DNA from: Blastomonas ursincola
Lineage (GTDB): Bacteria; Pseudomonadota; Alphaproteobacteria; Sphingomonadales; Sphingomonadaceae
Reading direction: 5' to 3'
DNA: 64,000 nt
Assembly (NCBI RefSeq): GCF_013607875.1
Contig: NZ_VDES01000002.1
Span: 977,122 to 1,041,121 of the forward strand
Shown in pieces: positions 7,859 to 16,549 of this stretch. A program made the translations under genes and the position numbers. The notes beneath the pieces were generated by a model. That model saw only the letters and a list, made by a program, of their open reading frames with translations, ran no database searches and was not told the DNA's origin. The first letter of the stretch is position 1. Each line of letters opens with the position of its first letter.

Positions 7859-9262
7859 GTGTTCAAGGGTTTGAAGCCGATCATCTATGGCGGACGCGAG
7901 GTCTGGCCGTTGATCGAGGGCGGCAAGGGGGTTTCCGCCACCAATCACGCCAGTTCGGGCGCCTGGGCCGCAGCGGGCGGCATTGGTACGGTGTCGGCGG
8001 TCAATGCCGACAGCTATGACGAAAACGGCAATGTCATCCCGCAGATATATCACGGACGCACCCGCGCCGAACGGCACCAGGAGCTGATCCGCTACGGCAT
8101 CGAGGGCGGTGTCGCGCAGGTCAAGCGCGCGTTCGAGATCGCCGGCGGCCAGGGCGCGATCAACATCAACGTGCTGTGGGAAATGGGCGGCGCGCAGCAG
8201 ATCCTGCACGGCATCCTCGAGCGCACGCGCGGCATGGTCGCGGGCGTCACCTGCGGTGCGGGCATGCCCTACAAGCTGTCCGAGATCGCTGCGCAGTATA
8301 ACGTCAACTACCTGCCGATCATCAGCTCGGCCCGGGCCTTCCGTGCGCTGTGGAAGCGCGCCTATCACAAGGTCAGCGAGCTGATGGCTGCGGTGGTCTA
8401 TGAGGACCCCTGGCTTGCGGGAGGGCATAACGGCCTTTCCAATGCCGAAGATCCGCGCCAGCCGCAGGACCCCTATCCGCGCGTCAAGGCGCTGCGCGAC
8501 ACGATGCGCGCCGAAGGCATTTCGGACGATGTCCCGATCATCATGGCGGGCGGCGTATGGTATCTGCGCGACTGGGAGCACTGGATCGACAATCCCGAAC
8601 TCGGCCAGATCGCGTTCCAGTACGGCACCCGTCCGCTGCTGACGCAGGAAAGCCCGATCCCGCAGAAGTGGAAGGACGAGCTGACCAAGATCCAGGAAGG
8701 CGATGTGCTGCTGCAGCGGTTCAGCCCGACCGGCTTTTACTCGAGCGCGGTGCGCAACCCGTTCCTCAAGTCGCTCGAGGCCCGGTCCGAACGGCAGATT
8801 CCGTTCTCCACCGAAATGGCGGGCGAACATACCGCACAGCTCGATTGTGGAGTGAAGGGCAAGAATTTCTGGGTGGCGCCTGCTGATCTTGATCGCGCGC
8901 GCCGCTGGGATGCACAAGGCTTTACCACCGCGCTCAAGACGCCGGACAACACGCTGATCTTCGTCACTCCGCACGAACGCGCCGAAATCCGCAAGGACCA
9001 GACCGATTGCATGGGCTGTCTGTCGCATTGCGCGTTCTCGTCGTGGAAGGACCATGATAACAACTCGACCGGTTATCTCGCCGATCCGCGCAGCTTCTGC
9101 ATCCAGAAGGCGCTGCAGAACATCGCGCATGGCGACGACCCGGACAAGAACCTGATGTTCGCAGGGCACGCCGCCTATAATTTCGGCACCGATCCGTTCT
9201 ATTCGAACGGCTTCGTGCCAACGGTGAAGCAGTTGGTCGATCGCATCCTGACCGGCGACTGA
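7859..9262 (+). CDS. Nitronate monooxygenase-like FMN oxidoreductase with C-terminal cysteine cluster
   Basis: This 467-residue protein belongs to the 2-nitropropane dioxygenase / NAD(P)H-dependent flavin oxidoreductase group of TIM barrels. Visible features are GVTCGAGMPYKLSEIA, the glycine-rich AGGHNGLSNAEDPR region and MAGGVWYLRDWE (phosphate-binding side). It oxidises alkyl nitronates or acts as an enoyl reductase-like flavoprotein; the substrate is not known. After the barrel comes CMGCLSHC (Cys384, Cys387, Cys391) and a further Cys414, a spacing that resembles a 4Fe-4S site. I chose the GTG at 7859 (ribosome binding site GGGAGCGG); an ATG at 7835 would add eight residues. Confidence 0.83.
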   Translation: MFKGLKPIIYGGREVWPLIEGGKGVSATNHASSGAWAAAGGIGTVSAVNADSYDENGNVIPQIYHGRTRAERHQELIRYGIEGGVAQVKRAFEIAGGQGAININVLWEMGGAQQILHGILERTRGMVAGVTCGAGMPYKLSEIAAQYNVNYLPIISSARAFRALWKRAYHKVSELMAAVVYEDPWLAGGHNGLSNAEDPRQPQDPYPRVKALRDTMRAEGISDDVPIIMAGGVWYLRDWEHWIDNPELGQIAFQYGTRPLLTQESPIPQKWKDELTKIQEGDVLLQRFSPTGFYSSAVRNPFLKSLEARSERQIPFSTEMAGEHTAQLDCGVKGKNFWVAPADLDRARRWDAQGFTTALKTPDNTLIFVTPHERAEIRKDQTDCMGCLSHCAFSSWKDHDNNSTGYLADPRSFCIQKALQNIAHGDDPDKNLMFAGHAAYNFGTDPFYSNGFVPTVKQLVDRILTGD

Positions 9263-9365
9263 CCGCGACCAGCCCCGCATCGCTGCCTGACAGAACTGGG
9301 CATTGACGCGGGCTCTTTTCTCCCGCATCCCGTTGTTAACCGGACGATTAACACGGGGTGTGGAG

Positions 9366-10526
9366 ATGGATTTCAGCCTTTCGGACGAGCAGGTCGCGCT
9401 GCGCGAGACGGTGCGGCGGTTCGCGCAGGCCGAGCTGGTGCCGCTGGCCGCCGAGCTGGAGCGCGACAACCGCCCGGTCCCGCGCGACATGGTGCGCCGC
9501 TATGCCGAAATGGGCCTGCTGGGCATCAACACGCCCGAAGCGCTGGGTGGTCTGGGGCTCACCAATCTGGACGCACTGATCGTGCTGGAAGAGCTGGCCA
9601 AGGTTAGTTCCGCCGTCGCGTTTCCCGTATTCGAAGCCTGTGTCGGACCCGTTCGGGCGATCCAGCATTTCGCTCCCGATGCGCTGAAGCAGCGGATCGT
9701 GCCGCAGGTCTGCGCGGGCGAGATGATCGTCGCCGTATCGATGTCCGAACCGGCGGCGGGCACCGCGCTCACCGACCTCTCCACGCGCGGCGTGATCGCC
9801 GATGGCAAGGTGACCATCAACGGCACCAAGCGCTGGTGCTCAGGCGGTGGGCATTCGGACGCCTATCTGGTCTATACCCGCCTTTCCGACGCGCCGGGCG
9901 CCAAGGGCATCGGCGCGGTGCTGGTGGAAAAGGGCACGCCCGGCCTCAGCTTCGGCCAACCCGAGACGCTGATGGGCTTTCGCGGCGTGCCCTCGGCCGA
10001 TCTGATGTTCGACGATTGCGTCGTGCCCGAAGGGAATATCGTCGTCCCGGCAGGCGGTTTTGCCAAGCTGATGGAGGCGTTCGACCTGGAGCGTTGCGGC
10101 AATGCTACCATGGCGCTGGGCCAGGCCTCGGGTGCGCTGGAGGACGTGCTTGGCTATGTCCAGGACCGGCAGCAGTTCGGCAAGCCGCTGGTCGATTTCC
10201 AGGCGGTGCAGATGAAGCTCGCTGAAATGCAGATCGAGGTCGAGGCGGCCAGGTTGCTGATCTGGCGCGCGGCGGCCAATTCGGACCAGGGTCTGCCCTC
10301 GATCCTCGACAGCTCATCGGCCAAGTGCTTTGCCAACCAGATCGCGCGCTCGGTCACCGGCAATGCCGTCCAGCTGATGGGCGGCTATGGCTATTCCACC
10401 CAATATCCCATGGAACGCCGCATGCGCGACGCCTGGGGCTGGGGCATTGCCGGAGGTGCTATCGATATCCAGAAGGTCAATATCGCCAGCGCGATGGTGG
10501 GTCGTCGCTTCGACCAAAGGCGATGA
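9366..10526 (+). CDS. Acyl-CoA dehydrogenase
   Basis: This 386-residue flavoenzyme begins MDFSLSDEQVALRETVRRFA, typical of the family. It has the FAD/substrate segment VSMSEPAAGTALTDLSTRGV and the C-terminal helical domain with DRQQFGKPLVDFQAVQMKLA and QLMGGYGYSTQYPMER. It introduces an alpha,beta double bond into an acyl-CoA and passes electrons to ETF. The catalytic-base position cannot be assigned with confidence by eye. The CaiB/BaiF CoA-transferase gene lies about 440 bases downstream on the same strand, suggesting a shared acid-degradation pathway. Confidence 0.9.
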   Translation: MDFSLSDEQVALRETVRRFAQAELVPLAAELERDNRPVPRDMVRRYAEMGLLGINTPEALGGLGLTNLDALIVLEELAKVSSAVAFPVFEACVGPVRAIQHFAPDALKQRIVPQVCAGEMIVAVSMSEPAAGTALTDLSTRGVIADGKVTINGTKRWCSGGGHSDAYLVYTRLSDAPGAKGIGAVLVEKGTPGLSFGQPETLMGFRGVPSADLMFDDCVVPEGNIVVPAGGFAKLMEAFDLERCGNATMALGQASGALEDVLGYVQDRQQFGKPLVDFQAVQMKLAEMQIEVEAARLLIWRAAANSDQGLPSILDSSSAKCFANQIARSVTGNAVQLMGGYGYSTQYPMERRMRDAWGWGIAGGAIDIQKVNIASAMVGRRFDQRR

Positions 10527-10551
10527 TGCGATGAGCCCTGGCCTGCCGGCC

Positions 10552-10743
10552 TCAGCCGAAACGCGACTTGGCCTTGCGCAGCAGGCGCGCCCAGTGCTTG
10601 CGGTCACGGTCGCGCAGCTTGGTATCGTCAGCGCGTGCCTGCAGCACGTTCAGGATATCATCGCCATAGCGCTTGAACATATTGTCCAGGTCGCGCGCGT
10701 CCTTGCTGCGCTGTTCAGCGCTCTCAAAAAGTCCCAGTATCAT
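10552..10743 (-). CDS. Small conserved-type hypothetical protein (63 aa)
   Basis: This 63-residue protein is rich in Arg, Lys, Asp and Glu, begins MILGLFESAEQRSKDARDLD and ends RLLRKAKSRFG. It looks like a soluble helical protein without a signal peptide. It is convergent with the acyl-CoA dehydrogenase gene and starts in an otherwise empty 220-base region. Its coding statistics and clean start suggest a real gene, but no function can be given. Confidence 0.6.
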   Translation of the reverse strand: MILGLFESAEQRSKDARDLDNMFKRYGDDILNVLQARADDTKLRDRDRKHWARLLRKAKSRFG

Positions 10744-10963
10744 AAAGCCCCCAACGGGAACGGATGCGACTCGTCGTGCGAAACCGAAACACCCCTTCCG
10801 GCGCGGCGGACATTAGCTCCACAATGGTGTTATTCGCAACGGGCAAGTCGGACCGAAATGGCGCATTTCCGAGGATTTGGTCCCAATTTTGAACGATTTT
10901 ACGACCTATGTGCCCCTAAAGTGACAGGCGAAATGACAGTAATCAGCAAGGAGGAATGCCCAA

Positions 10964-12157
10964 GTGGCTGAAGCAATCTGGACGATAGGCGATGTTGCGG
11001 CGACCGGGCCGCTTGCAGGGGTGCGCGTGCTGGACATGTCGAGCGTGGTCATGGGTCCGCTGGCGACGATGATGCTGGCCGATATGGGCGCGAACGTGAT
11101 CAAGGTCGAGAACAAGGGCGGCACCCATGCCGGCGACATGATGCGCTATGCCGGATCGTCGCCGACCGGCGATCTGGGGCCGATCTTCATGGCGCTCAAC
11201 CGCAACAAGAAATCGGTGACGATCGATGGGCGCGAAGAACTGGGCAAGGCACAGCTCGAGACGCTGCTGCGCGAGGCGGACGTGTTTTTCCACAATGTTC
11301 GCATGGCGGGGATGGCGCGGCTCGGGCTCGATTATGAATCGGTCAAGGCGATCAACCCGAACATCATCTACATCCATTGCTGCGGCTATGGCGCCGATGG
11401 CCCCTATGGCAAGCGCCAGGCCTATGACGATCTGGTCCAGGCGGCATCGGGCTGGGCCGATCTCTATGCCAAGCGGTCGGACGGTCCGCCGAGTTACACC
11501 CCGTCGCTGGTCGCGGACAAGACGGTGGGGCTGTTCGCCACGATCGCGACGCTCGCTGCGGTGGTGCACCGTCAGCGTACGGGCGAGGGGCAGTTCGTGT
11601 CGGTCCCGATGTTCGAATGCTTCACCTTCTTCAACATGGTGGAGAACCTGTACGGCCAGACTTTCCCCGGCGATGGCAAGTTCGGCTATACCCGGTCGAT
11701 CAACCCGCGGCGCAGGCCCTATCCGACCAAGGACGGCTTCATCGCCATCGTCCCCTATGTCGACCGGCAATGGGCACGGTTCTTCGAGATCGGGGGGCGA
11801 CCGGGCGTGTTCGAAGATCCGCGCTTTTCAACCTATGAGGAGCGCACCAAGCATACAGGCGACCTCTATGCGATCATCGAGGAAGTCGCCGCGACAAAGA
11901 CCACCGACGAATGGGTCGAACTGCTCGACAAGGAAGACATTCCGGCAATGCGGTTCAACCCGATCGAGAAGGTGCCTGACGATCCGCATCTCAAGGCCAC
12001 CGGCTTCTTCATGGACATGGCAGCGCCGCATATCGGGCCCTATCGCACGCTGCGTCATCCGATCGCGTTCACCGGCAGCCCGGCCAATCAGCGGCTGGCC
12101 CCGCAGAGCATCGGCGCGCAGAATAGCGAGCTGCCGAGCGCGGCAAATGATGGGTAA
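10964..12157 (+). CDS. CaiB/BaiF family (class III) CoA-transferase
   Basis: This 397-residue protein moves CoA between carboxylic acids. The N-terminal block GPLAGVRVLDMSSVVMGPLATMML and the DADVFFHNVR / GYGADGPYGKRQAYDDLVQA region, which should hold the catalytic Asp, are characteristic. The start is a GTG: it follows AAGGAGG at ideal spacing, while the ATG at 10956 in another frame stops after ten codons. With the upstream acyl-CoA dehydrogenase it suggests activation and oxidation of an organic acid. Substrate cannot be read from the sequence. Confidence 0.9.
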   Translation: MAEAIWTIGDVAATGPLAGVRVLDMSSVVMGPLATMMLADMGANVIKVENKGGTHAGDMMRYAGSSPTGDLGPIFMALNRNKKSVTIDGREELGKAQLETLLREADVFFHNVRMAGMARLGLDYESVKAINPNIIYIHCCGYGADGPYGKRQAYDDLVQAASGWADLYAKRSDGPPSYTPSLVADKTVGLFATIATLAAVVHRQRTGEGQFVSVPMFECFTFFNMVENLYGQTFPGDGKFGYTRSINPRRRPYPTKDGFIAIVPYVDRQWARFFEIGGRPGVFEDPRFSTYEERTKHTGDLYAIIEEVAATKTTDEWVELLDKEDIPAMRFNPIEKVPDDPHLKATGFFMDMAAPHIGPYRTLRHPIAFTGSPANQRLAPQSIGAQNSELPSAANDG

Positions 12158-12172
12158 GGAGAGGGGCCCCCG

Positions 12173-12188
12173 GCGTCAGCGCTGACGC
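12173..12188. repeat. 16-bp perfect palindrome between CoA-transferase and PilZ genes
   Basis: GCGTCAGCGCTGACGC is a perfect palindrome that covers the stop codon of the PilZ gene and lies 15 bases beyond the CoA-transferase stop. It could be a transcription-end hairpin for either strand or a protein site; it has no T tract. Confidence 0.5.
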
Positions 12189-12553
12189 GGATAGGACGGG
12201 CTATACGCATCAAGCACCCGCAGGAAGCGCGGCGTTTCCTGCGTGGTGCCCACCGGCTTGCGGGCGAGCTTGGGATTGATCTGGCGATCGAAGGCGACGC
12301 CGAATTTCTCGCTGCGCACCCAGGCAATCTGCCCGCGAACATGGCCGATATTGCGCAGTTCGACGACGATGCGCTGGCCCTGGGTCACCTCGAGCTCGGA
12401 TTCGACCATCATGCCGCCGCTGGAAAGATTGCGCACCTTGACCTTGTGGCGCTCGCCGCTGTCTTCCAGCGTGAGTTCGGCGAGCAGGAACAAGCTGTCT
12501 CTCGCACGGCTCTCCTGAACATCGAGAGATTTCGGGCTGACAGGCATATTCAT
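12176..12553 (-). CDS. PilZ domain-containing protein
   Basis: This 125-residue single-domain protein has the PilZ signature segment VRNLSSGGMMVES and the later beta-strand segment GHVRGQIAWVRSEKFGVAFD. PilZ proteins usually bind c-di-GMP through RxxxR and [D/N]xSxxG motifs. The second motif is present as NLSSGG, but a clean RxxxR is not visible (only RAR in ESRARDS), so nucleotide binding is uncertain. The start may be the ATG at 12553 or 12547. Two GGDEF proteins lie elsewhere in the window. Confidence 0.8.
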   Translation of the reverse strand: MNMPVSPKSLDVQESRARDSLFLLAELTLEDSGERHKVKVRNLSSGGMMVESELEVTQGQRIVVELRNIGHVRGQIAWVRSEKFGVAFDRQINPKLARKPVGTTQETPRFLRVLDAYSPSYPRQR

Positions 12554-12681
12554 CGGTCTGGCTTCCAGCGTGGCAAGAGAGGCAGTTCCCCCCAATATGG
12601 AGGGAAGTGATGCACGCCTCTCTTATAGCGCCAAGAGTGTCGCCAATTGGTTAACCGGTGGCTGCCAGGGCGGGCCGGACG

Positions 12682-13146
12682 TCAGTCGTCGCGAGAGATT
12701 TTCTCACGGCGTTCATGCGCTTCCTGCGCCTCGACCGTCATCGTCGCGATGGGGCGGGCGACCAGTCGGCCCAGACCGATCGGCTCGCCTGTGACCTCGC
12801 AATAGCCATATTCGCCCTCGTCGATCCGGCGCAGCGCGGAATCGATCTTGGCGATGAGCTTGCGCTGCCGGTCGCGGGTGCGCAGTTCGATGCCCCAGTC
12901 GGTCTCGCTCGACGCGCGATCGTTAAGATCGGGCTCGCGCATCGGGCCGTCCTGCAGCTGCTGCAGCGTGTCCTTGGACGCGGCCAGGATGGACCGCTTC
13001 CATTCCTGCAAAAGCGTACGGAAATATTCCAGCTGGCGCGGGGACATGTATTCCTCGTCGGGCGATGGAAAATAATCGCCCGCGATGTTCCTGCGCGCCT
13101 TGGCCAGCACATCGATGTCATCGATAGCCGTGGAGATGGACGCCAT
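12682..13146 (-). CDS. dksA: DksA/TraR family transcription factor lacking the C4 zinc site
   Basis: This 154-residue protein has the DksA coiled-coil region (about residues 30-110) and the C-terminal finger region, YCEVTGEPIGLGRLVARPIA. DksA binds the RNA polymerase secondary channel and works with ppGpp to adjust rRNA and amino acid promoters. In classical DksA four cysteines hold zinc; here only the first remains, as in the zinc-independent paralogues of alphaproteobacteria and Pseudomonas DksA2. The ATG at 13146 follows GGGAG. The gene is monocistronic by appearance. Confidence 0.88.
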   Translation of the reverse strand: MASISTAIDDIDVLAKARRNIAGDYFPSPDEEYMSPRQLEYFRTLLQEWKRSILAASKDTLQQLQDGPMREPDLNDRASSETDWGIELRTRDRQRKLIAKIDSALRRIDEGEYGYCEVTGEPIGLGRLVARPIATMTVEAQEAHERREKISRDD

Positions 13147-13586
13147 TGAATGCTCCCGGTGGTGTTTGCAGCACCGCCGCTCCGCGCCCAGATCAGGCAC
13201 GTCCCGTCGGCCTTTGGTTGCAGCGGCCTATAGCCACCGGCTTGGGGCCATACAAGCGGCAAAAACCTTAGAATCAGGGACTAATCGACGCTTTTTCGGA
13301 CACATCGGTGCAGGCCGTACCGTCAATCCCAAATCCGGCCCTGCCAGGCGCCGTGGTAGATAGCATCGGTTAATTTTGTCCGGTTTTTCGGTTTCAAATC
13401 GGGACAGCAGGCCCACTGTGCCCGGCAATGCCGCAGATTTTTGTCGCGCAGCTTGTCAAATCAAGGTTAACACCATTGAGATTAACGCTTTGTTCTGGCT
13501 TGCATTGCATATCGGGACGCTGACCCCGGCCCTGGTTCTTGCTCCACGGGCCCCGGAATGGCCCCAGGTCTGAGAGAGAAAACACA
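13147..13586. other. 440-base gene-free region between dksA-like and Ser-rich genes
   Basis: No convincing gene is seen. It must hold the divergent promoters of the dksA-like gene and of the Ser/Gly-rich gene. The last 90 bases, just upstream of the latter, are strongly GC-rich and contain complementary CCCGG/CCGGG blocks, suggesting a structured 5' leader. Two TTAAC motifs near 13467 and 13480 do not fit a canonical CtrA spacing. Confidence 0.45.
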
Positions 13587-14990
13587 ATGTCTGTACGGAT
13601 GGCCTTGGCAAAACTGTGTGCCTGCACTTGCGGCGGAGCGATCATCGGTGGTGGCGCTGTCCATGTCGCCGACACCCCGCCTGCCCAGGTCAAGCAGTAT
13701 CGCCAGACGAAGACGACCAAGCCGATTCGCGGTCGCCAGATTGCCAAGGCACCGGTCCGCAAGGTCAAGCGCGCGCGCCGCATGGTTGCCCGCACCCCGG
13801 TCCAGGCCACGCCGCAGGTCGTGACCGTGACGACGCAGCAGGCGCCGATCCCGCTGCCGCTGCCGGCCTATCCGCAGCAGGATTCGGGCGGCTTCTCGGG
13901 CGGCGGTGGCGGTTTCCCCGTGGTCGTCGGTGGCGGCCTCGGCGGTTTCGGCGGTGGCTTTGGCGGCGGTTTCTTCGGCGGCTTCTTTGGTGGCGGCGGC
14001 GGTGGCGGCGGCAGCGTCGTGATCTCGTCGACCGGATCGACCAGCACTTCGACCGGCGGCTTCACCAGCACCGGCGGATCGACCAGCACCTCGACCGGTG
14101 GTTTCACCAGCACGGGCGGATCGACCAGCACCTCGTCGGGCAACATCTCGACGGGTGGTATCTCGACCTCGACCGGCGGCGTTTCGACTTCCACGGGCGG
14201 CGTCTCGACCTCGACCGGTGGCGTTTCGACCTCGACGGGCGGCGTCAGCACGTCCTCGGGCAACGTTTCCTCGTCTTCGGGCAATGTCAGCTCGTCCAGC
14301 TCCTCGTCGTCCTCTTCCTCGTCGAGCTCTTCCTCTTCCAGTTCCTCCTCGTCGAGTTCGTCCTCTTCGGGCGGCGACAAGCCCGGCTATCCCGGCAAGC
14401 CCGGTCACCCGGGCAAGCCTGGCGGTTCGAGCGGCTCTTCCGGCTCGAGCGGTTCTTCGGGCTCGTCGGGTTCGTCTGGCTCGAGCGGTTCCTCGGGTTC
14501 CAGCGGCTCGTCCTCGTCGTCGTCGAGCAGCTCTTCCAGCTCGTCGACCAGCAGCGGTTCTTCGGGTTCGAGCGGTTCGACAGGGTCCACCGGATCGTCG
14601 GGTTCGACTGGATCGAGCGGTTCGACCGGGTCCTCGGGCTCGAGCGGTTCGAGCGGTTCGTCCTCGTCGTCCAGCAGCTCGACCTCGTCCAGCACCTCGT
14701 CGGGCGCCACATCGAGCAGCACCTCGTCGAGCTTTGGCGGCACCAGCACCTCGACCGGATCGAGCGGCAGCACCGGCTCCTCGGGTTCGTCGAGCTCCAG
14801 TTCGTCGTCTTCGTCTTCCTCCTCGTCGAGCACCTCTTCGGGTTCGAGCGGTGGTCCGCCGCCGCCCGATGGCGGCACCGATGTGCCCGCGCCGCCGGCC
14901 ATCCTGCTCTTCGGTGCAGGTGCGGTTGCACTGGCAGCGCGTCGCCGCTTCGCCAAGCGCAAGGAAGACGCAAAGCGCAACGCGGCCTGA
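13587..14990 (+). CDS. Ser/Gly/Thr-rich low-complexity surface protein with PEP-CTERM-like tail
   Basis: This 467-residue protein starts at an ATG after GAGAGA. An N-terminal hydrophobic segment with two cysteines (LAKLCACTCGGAIIGGGAVHVA) may be an export signal. A basic region (residues 35-75) is followed by a Gly/Phe-rich stretch, repeated STSTGG units, a long polyserine tract, a short collagen-like GYPGKPGHPGKPGG segment, then SSG, STG and TSS repeats. The C terminus reads VPAPPAILLFGAGAVALAARR plus basic residues: a Pro-containing motif, one transmembrane helix and an Arg cluster, the layout of PEP-CTERM sorting signals cut by exosortases. Serine codons are mixed (TCG, AGC, TCC, TCT), so selection seems to act on the protein. 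Function is unknown. Confidence 0.75.
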   Translation: MSVRMALAKLCACTCGGAIIGGGAVHVADTPPAQVKQYRQTKTTKPIRGRQIAKAPVRKVKRARRMVARTPVQATPQVVTVTTQQAPIPLPLPAYPQQDSGGFSGGGGGFPVVVGGGLGGFGGGFGGGFFGGFFGGGGGGGGSVVISSTGSTSTSTGGFTSTGGSTSTSTGGFTSTGGSTSTSSGNISTGGISTSTGGVSTSTGGVSTSTGGVSTSTGGVSTSSGNVSSSSGNVSSSSSSSSSSSSSSSSSSSSSSSSSSSGGDKPGYPGKPGHPGKPGGSSGSSGSSGSSGSSGSSGSSGSSGSSGSSSSSSSSSSSSSTSSGSSGSSGSTGSTGSSGSTGSSGSTGSSGSSGSSGSSSSSSSSTSSSTSSGATSSSTSSSFGGTSTSTGSSGSTGSSGSSSSSSSSSSSSSSSTSSGSSGGPPPPDGGTDVPAPPAILLFGAGAVALAARRRFAKRKEDAKRNAA

Positions 14991-15038
14991 TCGGCCCGGC
15001 AGCGACCGTCACCGCTGCCCGCCATCGACCGTTAGCGG

Positions 15039-15070
15039 AAAGGGCGATCCCAACCGGGGTCGCCCTTTTT
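15039..15070 (+). terminator. Terminator of the Ser-rich gene
   Basis: A 13-bp stem (AAAGGGCGATCCC with GGGGTCGCCCTTT, one G-T pair, loop AACC) ends in five T residues. It lies 49 bases after the stop and separates the gene from serS. Confidence 0.85.
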
Positions 15071-15133
15071 GCATGGAAAGGCGCACGATTGCGGATTGCA
15101 TCGGGGCGGGCGGGCAGGGCATAGGCTCAGCCC

Positions 15134-16405
15134 ATGCACGACATCAAATTCATCCGCGAAAACCCCGAAGCCTTTGACGCAGCACTGGTCCGCAAGGGGC
15201 AGCAGCCAGTGGCGGCCGAGATCATCGCGCTCGATGCGAAGCGGCGCGAGGCGCTGAACGAATCGCAGGCGGCGCAGGCGCGGCGCAACGAGGCGTCGAA
15301 GCTGATCGGCCAGGCGATGGCGCAGAAGGATGCCGAAAAGGCCGATGCGCTGAAAGCCGAGGTGGCAGAGCTCAAGACCCGGCTGAGCGAGCTCGAGGAA
15401 CAGGCACGCGCAGGCGATGCCGCGCTGGCCGAGCGGCTCGCCGCGCTTCCCAACCTGCCCGCTGCCGATGTGCCCGATGGTGCGGACGAGACCGGCAATG
15501 TCGAGCTTGTCCGCTGGGGCGATCAGCCGCAGTTCGATTTCGAGCCGAAGGAACATGCCGATATCGGCCCCGCACTTGGCATGGATTTCGAGACGGCCGC
15601 GAAGATTTCCGGCGCGCGCTTCACCTTCCTGCGCGGAGGCATCGCGCGACTCAACCGGGCGCTCGGCCAGTTCATGCTCGATGCCCAGGTGGCGCGTGGC
15701 TATGCCGAGTGTGCGACACCCTATCTGGTGCGTGACGAGGCCGTGTTCGGTGTGGGCCAGCTGCCCAAGTTCGCCGAGGACCTGTTCCAGACCACCGACG
15801 GCCGCTGGCTGATCTCGACCTCCGAGGTCAGCCTGACCAACAGCGTGCGCGAGCAGATCCTGACCGCAGCCGAGCTGCCGATCCGGCTGACCGCGCTGAC
15901 ACCCTGCTTCCGCTCCGAGGCGGGCTCTGCCGGGCGTGATACGCGCGGCCTCATCCGCCAGCACCAGTTCGAGAAGGTCGAGCTGGTCACCATCGCCGCG
16001 CCCGACCAGTCCGAGGCCGAGCACGAGCGCATGTGTGCCGCGTCCGAGGCCATCCTGCAGGCGCTGGGGCTGCCGTACCGCAAGATGCTGCTGTGCGCAG
16101 GCGATATGGGCCAGGCGAGCCGCAAGACCTATGATCTGGAAGTCTGGCTGCCGGGACAGAATGCCTATCGCGAGATCGCCAGCATCTCGAACTGCGGCGA
16201 CTATCAGGCGCGGCGGATGAACACCCGCTACCGCCCCGAGGGCGAGAAGGGCACCGAGTTCGTCCATACGCTCAACGGTTCGGCACTGGCGATCGGGCGA
16301 ACGCTGGTGGCGATCGTCGAGAATTATCAGCAGGCTGATGGCTCGGTGCGCGTGCCTGAGGCGCTGCTGCCCTATATGGGCGGGATCGAAGTGCTGCAGG
16401 CGTAA
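15134..16405 (+). CDS. serS: Seryl-tRNA synthetase
   Basis: This 423-residue class II synthetase charges tRNA-Ser and tRNA-Sec. It begins [20 protein letters not shown] and has an N-terminal antiparallel coiled-coil arm (about residues 30-100) that grips the tRNA long variable arm. Motif 2 is in [21 protein letters not shown] and motif 3 near [20 protein letters not shown]. The length is standard. It appears to be transcribed alone, between two terminators. Confidence 0.97.
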   Translation: MHDIKFIRENPEAFDAALVRKGQQPVAAEIIALDAKRREALNESQAAQARRNEASKLIGQAMAQKDAEKADALKAEVAELKTRLSELEEQARAGDAALAERLAALPNLPAADVPDGADETGNVELVRWGDQPQFDFEPKEHADIGPALGMDFETAAKISGARFTFLRGGIARLNRALGQFMLDAQVARGYAECATPYLVRDEAVFGVGQLPKFAEDLFQTTDGRWLISTSEVSLTNSVREQILTAAELPIRLTALTPCFRSEAGSAGRDTRGLIRQHQFEKVELVTIAAPDQSEAEHERMCAASEAILQALGLPYRKMLLCAGDMGQASRKTYDLEVWLPGQNAYREIASISNCGDYQARRMNTRYRPEGEKGTEFVHTLNGSALAIGRTLVAIVENYQQADGSVRVPEALLPYMGGIEVLQA

Positions 16406-16505
16406 CCTCTAAGCTCGCGTGTGCGCGAGGGGGTGAGGGGTGCGGCCGAGTGCTAGCAGCGCAAACTCGAAACCCGCGCGCGATCCCTGAAGATCACCCC
16501 CACCC

Positions 16506-16535
16506 AACCCTCCCCCATCGAGGGGGAGGGTTTTT
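16506..16535. terminator. Strong hairpin terminator downstream of serS
   Basis: A perfect 11-bp stem (AACCCTCCCCC with GGGGGAGGGTT) with five T residues lies between the convergent serS and TonB-receptor genes. The surrounding CACCCCCACCC sequence and a GGGGGTGAGGGG stretch near 16430 make it resemble a dispersed GC-rich repeat seen in sphingomonads. Confidence 0.8.
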
Positions 16536-16549
16536 CATGCGTCTCGATG

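Noticed and set aside
9336..9352. TTAACCGGACGATTAAC upstream of the acyl-CoA dehydrogenase gene as a CtrA box
   Set aside because: The TTAA halves are 8 bases apart, while the CtrA consensus needs 7; a similar near miss is at 57970.
7787..9490. Long minus-strand open frame opposite the nitronate monooxygenase-like gene
   Set aside because: Composition shadow of the plus-strand gene, with no family features.
14026..14260. Regular repeats as a CRISPR array
   Set aside because: The repeats are codon-phased STSTGG units within a protein gene, with no constant repeat and unique spacer pattern.
13616..15177. Very long open frames on both strands over the Ser/Gly-rich gene
   Set aside because: They result from the repetitive, stop-poor TCG/GGC sequence; only the frame from 13587 has an export-like N terminus and a sorting-like C terminus.
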